Below are positions 8,318-19,603 of a stretch of DNA of 64,000 nucleotides, in pieces. The notes beneath the pieces are model-generated. The model was not told the DNA's origin, did not search any database, and saw nothing but the letters and a program-made list of their open reading frames with translations. The DNA comes from Paludibaculum fermentans. GTDB taxonomy: Bacteria; Acidobacteriota; Terriglobia; Bryobacterales; Bryobacteraceae. The stretch is taken from NCBI RefSeq assembly GCF_015277775.1, contig NZ_CP063849.1:310001-374000 (forward strand), given 5' to 3'. The translations under genes and the position numbers were made by a program. Every line of letters starts with the position of its first letter. Position 1 is the first letter of the stretch.

Positions 8318-10363
8318 CTACACCGACAACACCTCGACGCCCCGTGGCGGCAGATTTACCAGGCTCACGGCCGCGCCGCCGGCCAGCAAGCGCCGCATCG
8401 CCCGCGGCAACACCACTCGCTGTTCCGCCTTCGAGTGGTTGATCACGATGTACACGTCCTTGCCGCCGCCTGTTCGCCGGCATACTTCCACTGCGTCCGG
8501 CACCGGACCGAGCGCCGGCTTCACGCCGCTCAGCCGCAGCATCCACTCCGCAGCCTTGGCCATCAGCGCGTCATCCAGGAGTGCCGCAATGTACGTGATC
8601 CGCCCCTTGCCCAACGCCCGTGACACCACCGCCGGCTGATCGTCCAGCCACCCGTTGCTCGCGCCATACTTCATCAGGACTTCGACCCCCGCAGTCCGCG
8701 TCTTCAGTTGCTCCGCCCACATGGTCGCCTTGCCCGTGCCCCATGGCCCGCTCACCGGCACATCCTCGTCCAAGGCGTACCACTGCTCCACGCGCGCACC
8801 CACCGCATCCACCAGCGGACCCGGTTGCCGCATCGGCCACAGCGAGTTGAACTCGTCCTTCATGCCCGACCGCGGCCCCAACACCAGATGCCCGCCCTGC
8901 CGGACATACTCCTCCATGTGTTTTGCCATCGGCTCCGGCAGCACGTTCAGCGCCGGAGCCACCACCAGCTTGTACCCGTTCAACGGAGCCATCGGGTGGA
9001 TCACATCCATCTGCTGCGCCATCCGCCGCAAGGGCCGGTAATAGCTGCCCAGCAAGGCCACCGGATCGAAGTTGCGGTTGTGCCGTTGGAAATTCACCGC
9101 CCACCGGCTGTCATAGCTGTGCAGCATGGCGACTTCCGACACCGGTTCAGTTCCGCCCAGCGCGCCGCCCACCTGCGCGAACTCGCGGCCCAACTGCGCT
9201 GCTTCGTTATACATCGGCACCGGAGTCCCATCGGCGCCCACCAGCGTCCCGTGATATTGCTCCTGCCCATTCAAGGCGCTGCGCCATTGCCAGTAGCTGA
9301 TGCAGTCCGCTCCGTGGCCCACGGCATGCCAGGCCATGGCCCGCGCTTCGCCCTTATCCAGCGCGTTGTTCACCTCCTGCCAGTTCACGAAGCCCGGTTG
9401 CGTCTCGATCAGCCAGAAGTTCTTTCTCTTCAACCCGCGCGTCAGGTCGTGCACGATGCCGTTCCTCAACGGATCCAAGTGTCCGCGCCCCACGTAGTTG
9501 TCCCACGACACCATATCGAGCTCTTCGGCCAGGATGTAGTGATCGAACGAGTCGTACCAGCCCATGTAGTTGCTGGTGATGAACTGCCGCTTGGGCGCAT
9601 GCGCGCGGATCGCTTCCACCTGCACATGCTGGTAGGTCCGGAAGGTCTCCGAGATGAAATGCTTCCATTCCAGGAACAATCCCGGATTCCCGCTGGGCCC
9701 CAGGGGAATCTGACTCCAGTCGGTGTAAGCTTCGCTCCAATACGCGGTCGTCCAGTGCTCATTCAACGCGTCCAGCGTCTTGTAGCGATCTTTCAGAAAC
9801 GCCTGGAACTGCATCCGAGTGAAGTCGTCATTCGACGTCCGCCCATACTCGTTGTCGATCTGCCAGCCCACTACGTTCTGATTCCCGCCGAACCGCTTGG
9901 CCATCACGCCCGCAATGCGAGCGCAGAACTGCCGGTAGCGCTCGCTGGTGAAGGAGAAGTGCGCCCGGTTGCCATGCTCCGCCTTACGCCCGTTGGCCTC
10001 GGTCAGCAAGGTCTCCGGATACTTCTGCGTCAGCCAGGCCGGCGGCGCCGCGGTGGGGGTCCCGATCACCGTCACGAGATTTCGTTTCGCCGCCATCTCC
10101 ACCGCCTGCTCCAGCCAGTCCAACTCGAACTGGCCTTCGCGCGGCTCCAGCGTGCTCCAGGCAAACTCGGCTACGCGCACCATCCGCAGGCCCGCCTGCT
10201 CCATCAGTTTCAGATCCTCGTCCCAGCGCGACTCCGGCCACTGTTCCGGATACCAGGCGGCGCCCAATACCAGCGGAGGAGTCACGGCCGCGGCTTGCAA
10301 GGTGGGTAAAGCTGAAAGGAAGGGCAGGGAAAGCGACTGCGTCAGAAAACTACGGCGATGCAT
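8318..10363 (-). CDS. GH42 beta-galactosidase, exported
   Basis: This is a 681-residue protein from the ATG giving MHRRSFLTQSLSLPFL, a twin-arginine-like signal. The A-domain TIM barrel starts with LGAAWYPEQWPESRWDEDLKLM. The acid/base Glu is in QIDNEYGRTS (E172) and the nucleophile in WLIETQPG (E320), both conserved in GH42. A trimerisation-like domain follows (about residues 390-610), then a short beta-rich C-terminal domain. It would hydrolyse beta-D-galactosides from oligosaccharides. Export is unusual for GH42, which is generally cytoplasmic, and suggests a periplasmic or surface location. Its start is 59 bases from that of the divergent esterase/SMP-30 gene, so the promoters overlap. 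Confidence 0.88.
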   Translation of the reverse strand: MHRRSFLTQSLSLPFLSALPTLQAAAVTPPLVLGAAWYPEQWPESRWDEDLKLMEQAGLRMVRVAEFAWSTLEPREGQFELDWLEQAVEMAAKRNLVTVIGTPTAAPPAWLTQKYPETLLTEANGRKAEHGNRAHFSFTSERYRQFCARIAGVMAKRFGGNQNVVGWQIDNEYGRTSNDDFTRMQFQAFLKDRYKTLDALNEHWTTAYWSEAYTDWSQIPLGPSGNPGLFLEWKHFISETFRTYQHVQVEAIRAHAPKRQFITSNYMGWYDSFDHYILAEELDMVSWDNYVGRGHLDPLRNGIVHDLTRGLKRKNFWLIETQPGFVNWQEVNNALDKGEARAMAWHAVGHGADCISYWQWRSALNGQEQYHGTLVGADGTPVPMYNEAAQLGREFAQVGGALGGTEPVSEVAMLHSYDSRWAVNFQRHNRNFDPVALLGSYYRPLRRMAQQMDVIHPMAPLNGYKLVVAPALNVLPEPMAKHMEEYVRQGGHLVLGPRSGMKDEFNSLWPMRQPGPLVDAVGARVEQWYALDEDVPVSGPWGTGKATMWAEQLKTRTAGVEVLMKYGASNGWLDDQPAVVSRALGKGRITYIAALLDDALMAKAAEWMLRLSGVKPALGPVPDAVEVCRRTGGGKDVYIVINHSKAEQRVVLPRAMRRLLAGGAAVSLVNLPPRGVEVLSV

Positions 10364-10422
10364 GCCCGCATCATATCGGATCGCCTCGTCTGGTGTAGCA
10401 TGTCTGAAGCCCTTATCCACCC

Positions 10423-12162
<1,740 letters not shown>

Positions 12163-12173
12163 TCGACCGGCAA

Positions 12174-12205
12174 TGCCGGCGGTGGACCAACTTACGCCGC
12201 CGGCA
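12174..12205. terminator. Inverted repeat between convergent genes
   Basis: An 8-bp perfect inverted repeat, TGCCGGCG and CGCCGGCA with a 16-base loop, lies between the esterase/SMP-30 gene (plus) and the end of the sulfatase gene (minus). Its right arm is inside the last codons of the sulfatase gene. No T-tract is present, so it is a weak terminator candidate. Confidence 0.3.
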
Positions 12206-13574
12206 CGTAGCCCCAATTCGGCTTGTCGAGATCCATGGCGTCGCCCGTCTTCTTCATCCAATCCTTCAGCAGGACTCTCAACTCCTCCACCTTTGCGGCC
12301 GACTGCGGTTCCGCGGCCAGGTTCCGCATCTCCCAGGGATCCTGCTTCATCTGGAACAACTGCGTGGTCAGTTTGCCGTTGACCATGTAGAGGATCAGCT
12401 TCCAGTCGTCGGTTCGCACGCCCCGTTGGAAGTGCCGGTAGGAGAAGAACACACTGTCCCGCCCGCCGCGCAGCAGGCTCTGGCCTTCCACTCCGGCTGG
12501 AACCTTCGTGCCGGTGAGTTCGCACAGCGTGGGGAAGATGTCGAGGTTGTAGCAGAGTCCCGCCCGGTGCTCTTTGCGCGGAATGCCCGGACCCGAGAGC
12601 ACCAGCGGCACCCGTACACTGTGATCGTAGAGACTCTGCTTGCCCATCAGGCCGTGCTGGCCCAGCGCCAGTCCGTTGTCCCCCGCAAACACAACGATGG
12701 TGTTCTTCTCCTGTCCGGTCGCCCGCAGCGTGTCGAGGATCCGCCCGATGTGGAAATCGAGATGCGTGATCATGGCGTAATAGTCCGCCAGATGCCGCGT
12801 GACCTCCGTCTGTTGCCGGGGAAAGCCCGCCAGCAACTCGTCCCTTACCTGCAACTCGCCATTGTCGAATGGGTGCTGAGGCAGGAAGTTTTCCGGCAGT
12901 TTCAGCTTGTCCGCGGAATAGAGGTTGCGGTACGCCTCCGGAGCCATGCGCGGATCGTGCGGCGCTGTAAACGCCGTGTACAGGAAGAATGGCTTCGAAC
13001 GGTTCGCCGTCTTCAGGAACTGAATGGCCTCGTCCGCAAAGAGCTCACTGGAGAAGCGATCCCCGATGCGCTCGCGTTCCTTTCCGTACTTTCCGGTGGG
13101 GTCGTAATCCTGGATGGGCGTCTTCAAGTGGTCGGCCATGCCACCGAAGAAGATCGCCGCTCCATTCTCAAAGCACTGGTTGAACCGCGGCTTCGCATTG
13201 TGCCACTTGCCGATCCCATAGGTGGAAAAGCCGGCATTGCGGAAGTGTTCGCCCATTAGGGTCACAGCCGGTGGCGGCGTCGAATCCATGTTGCTGGTGG
13301 CGCGGAACAGCGTCTGGCCCGTCAGAAGCATGGCGCGGCTGGCGACACAGACCGCTCCGCCCGTGCCGCCCATGATGTGCGCCCTTTCGAACGCCATGCC
13401 GCTGCCCACCAGGCGGTCGATGTTCGGGGTTCGGATGTCTTGGTTCCCCAACGCGCCAATCGTGTTGAAGCGCTGATCGTCCGAGTAGAGCAGAACGATG
13501 TTGGGCGGACGCGAGGGCGCCGCCGTCAGTGCCGATGCCGCGGCGGCTGAACCGAGAAACTGGCGTCGATTCAT
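12192..13574 (-). CDS. Sulfatase (formylglycine-dependent), exported
   Basis: This 460-residue protein opens with MNRRQFLGSAAAASALTAAP, a twin-arginine-like signal, followed at once by the sulfatase start PPNIVLLYSDDQRFNTIGALGN with its paired metal-binding Asp residues. The formylglycine motif is C76-V-A-S-R inside CVASRAMLLTG, which fits the C-x-[PA]-S-R rule. A C-terminal GDNGLALGQHGLMGKQSLYD segment carries the other metal ligands (Asp, Asn, His). It would remove sulfate from a glycan after activation by a separate formylglycine-generating enzyme not seen here. It follows the fucosidase gene by 15 bases in the same direction, which suggests joint action on a sulfated fucose-containing glycan. 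Confidence 0.9.
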   Translation of the reverse strand: MNRRQFLGSAAAASALTAAPSRPPNIVLLYSDDQRFNTIGALGNQDIRTPNIDRLVGSGMAFERAHIMGGTGGAVCVASRAMLLTGQTLFRATSNMDSTPPPAVTLMGEHFRNAGFSTYGIGKWHNAKPRFNQCFENGAAIFFGGMADHLKTPIQDYDPTGKYGKERERIGDRFSSELFADEAIQFLKTANRSKPFFLYTAFTAPHDPRMAPEAYRNLYSADKLKLPENFLPQHPFDNGELQVRDELLAGFPRQQTEVTRHLADYYAMITHLDFHIGRILDTLRATGQEKNTIVVFAGDNGLALGQHGLMGKQSLYDHSVRVPLVLSGPGIPRKEHRAGLCYNLDIFPTLCELTGTKVPAGVEGQSLLRGGRDSVFFSYRHFQRGVRTDDWKLILYMVNGKLTTQLFQMKQDPWEMRNLAAEPQSAAKVEELRVLLKDWMKKTGDAMDLDKPNWGYVPAA

Positions 13575-13589
13575 GGCCGTTCGCCCCTC

Positions 13590-15221
13590 CTACTGAGGCG
13601 TCAGCCGGACGCTCTCAACGACCGTCGCCAGCCGGTCACCCTTTACAAAAGGCTTGGGCGGGGTAATGGCCAAGGTGTGATACTCACCGGCCATCAACTC
13701 CACCTGTTCGCCGGCGGGTTTGCCATCAATCGTCACCGCCATCCCGGCGTTCGTCGGAGCCACCGTCAGCCGGTACTTGCCCGGCTTGGACGTGAAATGC
13801 CACTCCATCTTGTACACCGAAGGCCGCTCATAGTAGCCACGCCCGTTGTAGTTGTAGAAGGAATCCGCCTGCTTCGACGTCAGCGTCAATGCCCCACTGG
13901 CCGCGGGTTGCAGCGTCGGCGGGATCACCGTCAATGCGCCGTCATATTCGGCCACAATCACCGTCACCGGAGCCGTTTCCAGCCGCTTCGTCACCGTGAC
14001 ACTCTTCACCGGGCTGCCGTTATCCAGGATCAGCGGCGTCTTTCCGGAGTCCGTCAGGAAGTAAGCTTTCCTGAGTTTCGTCTTCAGGCCCGGCAACTCC
14101 AGCTTTCCGTCAGCCGGCCACTGGCGGACCATCAGGTACATCCGGCCGGGCTTCACCGTCACCTGGCCGAACGCTACTTCCCGGAACGGCTGCGGACCCG
14201 CGCCGTAGATCGCCTCGCCATTCACCTTCACCCAGGCTCCAATGCCTTCCAGCACCTTTTGCTCGAATTCCACCACGCTGCCGTCGCCCATGGGCCCGAT
14301 GTTCAGCAGGTAGTTGCCGCCCCGGCTCGTCACTTCCACCAGCTTGATGATGTGTTCATTGATCTTGCCCGGCAGGTCCTCGCGCTTCTGCCACGACCGG
14401 TAGCCCCAGGTCTCATGGTAGATCGAGGCCGGTGTCTGCCACGGCTCATCAATCACATACGGCGGGATGTGGTTGTCGCCCATCACCGTGAAGTCACCCT
14501 GGTGGTTGAACACCCGGCCGCTCACCATGCAGTCGGGCTGCAGGGCGTGAACCGTGTCGGTGAACCGCTTGCTCTGCTCGGGCGTCGGCTTACCCATGTC
14601 GAACCAGATCTCCGACATCGGCCCGTAGTTCGACATCAGCTCCTTCAACTGGGCGACGTTGAAGTCCTCGTGAGCCTTTGGAATCTCGTTATTGTTTCGC
14701 CCGCCGTCCGACGGGGTGGCCCGCTCATCGTGCCAGTCGATGGTCGAGTAGTAGACGCCAAACTTCAGGCCGTTGCGGCGGCAGGCCTCGGCCAATCCCT
14801 TCACGACGTCTTTACCGTAAGGCGTCGCATCCACGACATTGAACTTGCTTTGCCTGGTGCCGAACATGCTGAAGCCGTCGTGATGTTTCGAGGTGATCAC
14901 GATGAATTTCATCCCGGCCGCTTTGGCCAAGCGTGCTACCGCCTCTGGATCCCACTTCTGCGGATTGAACTGGGTGGTGAGCTGCGCGTACTCGTCCCGG
15001 GCAATCTTGCCCTCGCCCTGGATCTGTTCACTATAGCCCCTGGTGACCGGCTTGCCCTGCCAGATTCCGCCCGGGATGGCGTAGAGACCCCAGTGGATGA
15101 ACAGGCCGAACTTGCGGTCCTGCCATTGCTGGACCGCTTGCGCCGAGGGACGCTTCGGTTCGGCTGCGGCCAGGGAAGAAGAGAGGAGACAGAGACTCAG
15201 TAAACAGCTTCGGGCGGTCAT
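13590..15221 (-). CDS. GH29 alpha-L-fucosidase, secreted
   Basis: This is a 543-residue protein with a Sec signal (about residues 1-20, ending SSSLAAAEP). The GH29 barrel shows the family start WQDRKFGLFIHWGLYAIPGG, the VITSKHHDGFSMF strand, and the nucleophile D208 in SEIWFDMG. Residues about 440-540 are beta-rich and probably bind carbohydrate. It would cleave terminal alpha-L-fucose from the outside of the cytoplasmic membrane. The gene is the first of a two-gene unit with the sulfatase. With the L-fucose isomerase-like gene at the left edge, this supports fucose utilisation, although the linkage preference is unknown. Confidence 0.93.
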   Translation of the reverse strand: MTARSCLLSLCLLSSSLAAAEPKRPSAQAVQQWQDRKFGLFIHWGLYAIPGGIWQGKPVTRGYSEQIQGEGKIARDEYAQLTTQFNPQKWDPEAVARLAKAAGMKFIVITSKHHDGFSMFGTRQSKFNVVDATPYGKDVVKGLAEACRRNGLKFGVYYSTIDWHDERATPSDGGRNNNEIPKAHEDFNVAQLKELMSNYGPMSEIWFDMGKPTPEQSKRFTDTVHALQPDCMVSGRVFNHQGDFTVMGDNHIPPYVIDEPWQTPASIYHETWGYRSWQKREDLPGKINEHIIKLVEVTSRGGNYLLNIGPMGDGSVVEFEQKVLEGIGAWVKVNGEAIYGAGPQPFREVAFGQVTVKPGRMYLMVRQWPADGKLELPGLKTKLRKAYFLTDSGKTPLILDNGSPVKSVTVTKRLETAPVTVIVAEYDGALTVIPPTLQPAASGALTLTSKQADSFYNYNGRGYYERPSVYKMEWHFTSKPGKYRLTVAPTNAGMAVTIDGKPAGEQVELMAGEYHTLAITPPKPFVKGDRLATVVESVRLTPQ

Positions 15222-15251
15222 TTGGTAACCACCCTATCAAACCGCGGAGAA

Positions 15252-15404
15252 CTAAGTCTCCTTCGATTCGTTGTCCTTTTTGAGTGCCTTCTCCGCACGA
15301 TCGACCCAGGCGGTTGGCGCCGAGGCGATCACGGCCAGAATCAGGCCAAGCAGTGCGATGGCAATGAAGGCGGGGACGGGGATAATGCTAAAGATCTCTG
15401 ACAT
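15252..15404 (-). CDS. Small single-span membrane protein
   Basis: The 50-residue product begins MSEIFSIIPVPAFIAIALL and has one long hydrophobic helix (about residues 5-28) followed by a charged tail (DRAEKALKKDNESKET). The ATG is preceded by AAAGGG. I do not recognise a family. It lies 30 bases before the fucosidase start in the same direction, so it may be the first gene of that unit. Its size and lack of family leave room for it being spurious. Confidence 0.4.
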   Translation of the reverse strand: MSEIFSIIPVPAFIAIALLGLILAVIASAPTAWVDRAEKALKKDNESKET

Positions 15405-15639
15405 TTGGAGCCCTTTGGCTATTCGATGCGCCACGCCCTGCATCCGATGCGGATTCATGGGAAACGGCACAAGCGTTGCATCGGCCTTCGGATTCCCTGC
15501 GTCAGCGCTCAGGATCCGTGGGCCGAACTCGTGTTCGATCACCATATTCAGTGGCGGAGGAACCGGGTAGAGGGGCGTCCAATACGCTTGCTTTTAAGAC
15601 AAGTTAGTCCGATGATCGGCGAGCGGAGGATACACGAGC

Positions 15640-16524
15640 ATGCAATTCCTTGAATCCGGGATCCGCCTGTGGTTCCTGGCTGCTATCGTCTTTTTGTCGG
15701 CCGCGCGGGGCGGATTGCTGACAACCCAAGTCCTGGTTGAGGCAAATGTCCCAGCAGACAACCACTACATGTATTCGGGACAGGGCTTCGTAGGGTCTCA
15801 GTCCGGCAACGGCATCGAGTCGGCTGTCGCTCTATCCGCGGCCAAAGACCTATACGGAAACTACATCGATCACGGGATCGAGCATCCGGATATGTACCTG
15901 GGCTTCTATTCAGTCGATGTCCAGGCCAAGGCCCGTGCTGGCTATGGCAACCTGGGCGCCTCGATCCTATTGGATGCCCTGGGTGGAACCTGGTTGGGGT
16001 CCTTCCCGATGGACACGCACGCTCATGCCGAGGCCACTATGCAGGACGACCTGTACGTGGCCGGCCAAAACGGAGATCAGGTGACTTTTGTCTTCGAATT
16101 AGAAGGGCAGAAGATCGTCCAATCCTGGCAGACTCCAACCCTCTCGGTGTGGGCACCCGGCGCGATTAACGATTCCTGGGTGGGCGACCAGTATTTCCTG
16201 ACTTTGGGGGTCGGTATGGACAGGATGGTCCACCTGGACCTGACCTTTGTCTTGGATTATGCTGCCGCGGAGGAAGATTACATCAAGCTCGACTACTACA
16301 ACTCGCTTCATCTGGTGAGCACCCAGACGCTGTGTTCCTGGTGTACCAACCCATTAACACCAAACCAATACCTGATGTCCCACAATAAGTACGCGGACGT
16401 TTCCACCATTCTCTACACGCCTGAGCCGTCGACGAGTTGGCTGGTGGCCGCGGCACTCGCCCTCTTCTCAGCGAGGCGCGCTTGGTCGCGCGTTCGAGGT
16501 AGGGGCTTGGATAAGGGGATGTGA
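15640..16524 (+). CDS. PEP-CTERM-type sorted exported protein
   Basis: This 294-residue protein has an N-terminal signal (about residues 1-24, LWFLAAIVFLSAARG). Its C-terminus is a PEP-CTERM-like tripartite signal: TPEPSTSW, then the hydrophobic stretch LVAAALALF, then the basic cluster SARRAWSRVRGR. Such tails direct proteins to exosortase for processing at the cell surface, usually alongside exopolysaccharide production. The central part is Gly-, Asn- and Tyr-rich and beta-like with no recognisable domain. No exosortase is in the window. The gene is separated from neighbours on both sides and is probably transcribed alone. Confidence 0.75.
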   Translation: MQFLESGIRLWFLAAIVFLSAARGGLLTTQVLVEANVPADNHYMYSGQGFVGSQSGNGIESAVALSAAKDLYGNYIDHGIEHPDMYLGFYSVDVQAKARAGYGNLGASILLDALGGTWLGSFPMDTHAHAEATMQDDLYVAGQNGDQVTFVFELEGQKIVQSWQTPTLSVWAPGAINDSWVGDQYFLTLGVGMDRMVHLDLTFVLDYAAAEEDYIKLDYYNSLHLVSTQTLCSWCTNPLTPNQYLMSHNKYADVSTILYTPEPSTSWLVAAALALFSARRAWSRVRGRGLDKGM

Positions 16525-16677
16525 CCGGGGATCCGGCTGACGCTGGTTCAGTCTCCGAGGCGGCACGAAATGCGCAGCCATGCCAGGTTGTATCGGGATT
16601 GGTGATGGTTTGATCCGGTGGAAGCAGAAAACTTCCAGGATGGTGCAGCCGGAATTGTCGCCGTCGAGTGCGGCGGA

Positions 16678-16753
16678 TGGAGCCAGCGGAGGGGATCGAA
16701 CCCACGACCCTCTGATTACAAATCAGATGCTCTACCAACTGAGCTACGCTGGC
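16678..16753 (-). tRNA. tRNA-Thr (anticodon TGT)
   Basis: Read on the minus strand, the 76-base gene starts GCCAGCG and ends CGCTGGCT followed by an encoded CCA. The acceptor stem pairs over 7 bases. The D-arm GCTC...GAGC, an anticodon arm with TGT between ATTTGTAAT bases, and a T-arm with GGTTCGATCCC are all intact. The discriminator base is T, as found in threonine tRNAs. It reads ACA codons. Confidence 0.96.
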
Positions 16754-16901
16754 CCACTGGGACATTATAGCGTCCCGGACATCGATCGCTCCACCCCGGG
16801 ATCGAAATCGTCCCGCTGCCCGCGCGGCCATTAGGCTAGCTGAATTGAGCCTGCGAACCGGAGTCCGCCGGTCCACAGGCTACTTCGTTCGCCGGGCCGG
16901 C

Positions 16902-17156
16902 TCAGGCCTTCTTCTTCTTGCCCTTGTTGGCCGGATCGTGCTGCCAGCAGAACTTGCTGCCCGCTTGCGCCTTGCGCTTGCAACGCGTACCCGCCTGCGT
17001 CATTGCCGTGCACTGGTCCGCTGCCGCCACCGCGCTCTTGGGTGCCGTCTGGGCACTCTTCTCTGTGGCCTTGCCGCCGGTTTGAGCGAAGCATGGCCCA
17101 AAGGCGAGCGTGCTGACAAGCAGGGCCGACGCCACAATATTCACGAACTTCCGCAT
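16902..17156 (-). CDS. Small exported Cys/His protein (DUF5763-like)
   Basis: This 84-residue product starts at an ATG preceded by a strong AGGAGG site, which decides the start over an upstream in-frame possibility. It has a signal peptide (MRKFVNIVASALLVSTLAFGPCFA), a low-complexity Ala/Lys linker, then a C-terminal zinc-knuckle-like motif: QCTAMTQAGTRCKRKAQAG followed by FCWQHDP. The spacing C-x(8)-C-x(9)-C-x(2)-H matches the short DUF5763-type motif known from small bacterial proteins. An exported zinc-binding knuckle is uncommon. Function is unknown. Confidence 0.65.
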   Translation of the reverse strand: MRKFVNIVASALLVSTLAFGPCFAQTGGKATEKSAQTAPKSAVAAADQCTAMTQAGTRCKRKAQAGSKFCWQHDPANKGKKKKA

Positions 17157-17234
17157 GAGAATCCTCCTGGTGTAGACGCCGGCGGCCGCTGGCCCGCCCC
17201 GGCATCTCCAGGAGAGTATCACAGCAACTTCCCG

Positions 17235-18074
17235 TTAGGGTCCTGCCGTACGATAGCTAGCCGAGAGCAGGTCGCCCATCTGCGGCGTCGCCACCGCCAG
17301 GAAGGCAATCCCGCTGCCGGTCAACACGAAATCCACCGATGCCTTCTGCAGGATGCCGTTGCGGAACAGGTGCAGGCTGGTCGCCGGGAATGGCGCCTGC
17401 GACAGCACAAACTGGGTGTTCACCCCATTCACCGTGCCCGCCGGCGTCTCCATGTCCACGAAGCCCACCGACCCCCCGCCGCCGGAACCGCAGGCCCCTG
17501 CCGTTCCATCCACATGCACACAATCGCCAGGTGATCCGCTCACTCCGGCGATCTCGCCCGTTGCATCAATCAGCGCCACCCGGTTCGGCTGGAAAGCGAT
17601 GCTCTTCGTCGGCCTGTCCGATAGTGCCTCCGTAAGACCCACCACATCCAACATCTGGACTACTCCCGCTGCCGCCGCCACCGCCGTCGATCCGGACGGA
17701 GTCTGCATGCGGACATCTTTCACCGCCACCGGTACGACGCTGGGTGGCACCATCCACACTTCCGTGAACTGCACCTTGCCGTCGGCATTGAACCGGACCG
17801 TATAGTAAGCATTCGCCGACGCATTCGTCGTCGGCACCAGCTTCACTCGCAGCAGGCCGCCCACCACCTGCACCGTGATCGAGTTTGTCGGAACATTCGA
17901 GGCGTCCGCCGCCGTGAATGATCGCCAGCTGACAACGGCTGATCCGGTGAACGGAGTCCCGTCCGCCTTATACAGCGTGTCGTAAATCTGCGTCAGCGGA
18001 GGAGCCGCCTCCGCCAACATCCCAAGCAGTGCCTGCACTGCCGTGAACACAAAAATGAGCCGCCGCGCGGACAT
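17235..18074 (-). CDS. Exported protein of unknown function
   Basis: The start at 18074 is supported by GGAGGTG six bases upstream. The 279-residue product has a signal peptide (SARRLIFVFTAVQALLGMLAEA). Residues about 25-110 look like a beta-sandwich: QIYDTLYKADGTPFTGSAVVSW and QVVGGLLRVKLVPTTNA. The C-terminal 60 residues (ETPAGTVNGVNTQFVLSQAPFP, LHLFRNGILQK, DLLSASYRT) resemble phage-tail or adhesin-like beta modules in which a value is read out as a surface element. I do not recognise a named family. It could be a surface-exposed or tail-fibre-like protein. Confidence 0.6.
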   Translation of the reverse strand: MSARRLIFVFTAVQALLGMLAEAAPPLTQIYDTLYKADGTPFTGSAVVSWRSFTAADASNVPTNSITVQVVGGLLRVKLVPTTNASANAYYTVRFNADGKVQFTEVWMVPPSVVPVAVKDVRMQTPSGSTAVAAAAGVVQMLDVVGLTEALSDRPTKSIAFQPNRVALIDATGEIAGVSGSPGDCVHVDGTAGACGSGGGGSVGFVDMETPAGTVNGVNTQFVLSQAPFPATSLHLFRNGILQKASVDFVLTGSGIAFLAVATPQMGDLLSASYRTAGP

Positions 18075-18238
18075 CAAAATCACCTCCAGGTCTGTCTCTG
18101 GCTGGATCTCGCCAGCCGTAAAACCATAGACAGTCCTTTTGGAAATCTGCTCGCCGCGCGGGGCTCGATTTTAGTTAACTGATTGTAATTAAATGACTTG
18201 ACTGGTCGAAAATAAATATCGAGTGATGGTGACCGCTT

Positions 18239-19528
<1,290 letters not shown>

Positions 19529-19603
19529 TCACATTGTACCCCTTTGCCGGTTTTTTCCAGTGGTGGGAAGCGGGGTAAACTGACTGAAGGGAGGCAAGCA
19601 GCA

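Noticed and set aside
13677-15203. Plus-strand frame opposite the fucosidase
   Set aside because: Translation is His/Arg/Leu-rich without domains, and the fucosidase is unmistakable.
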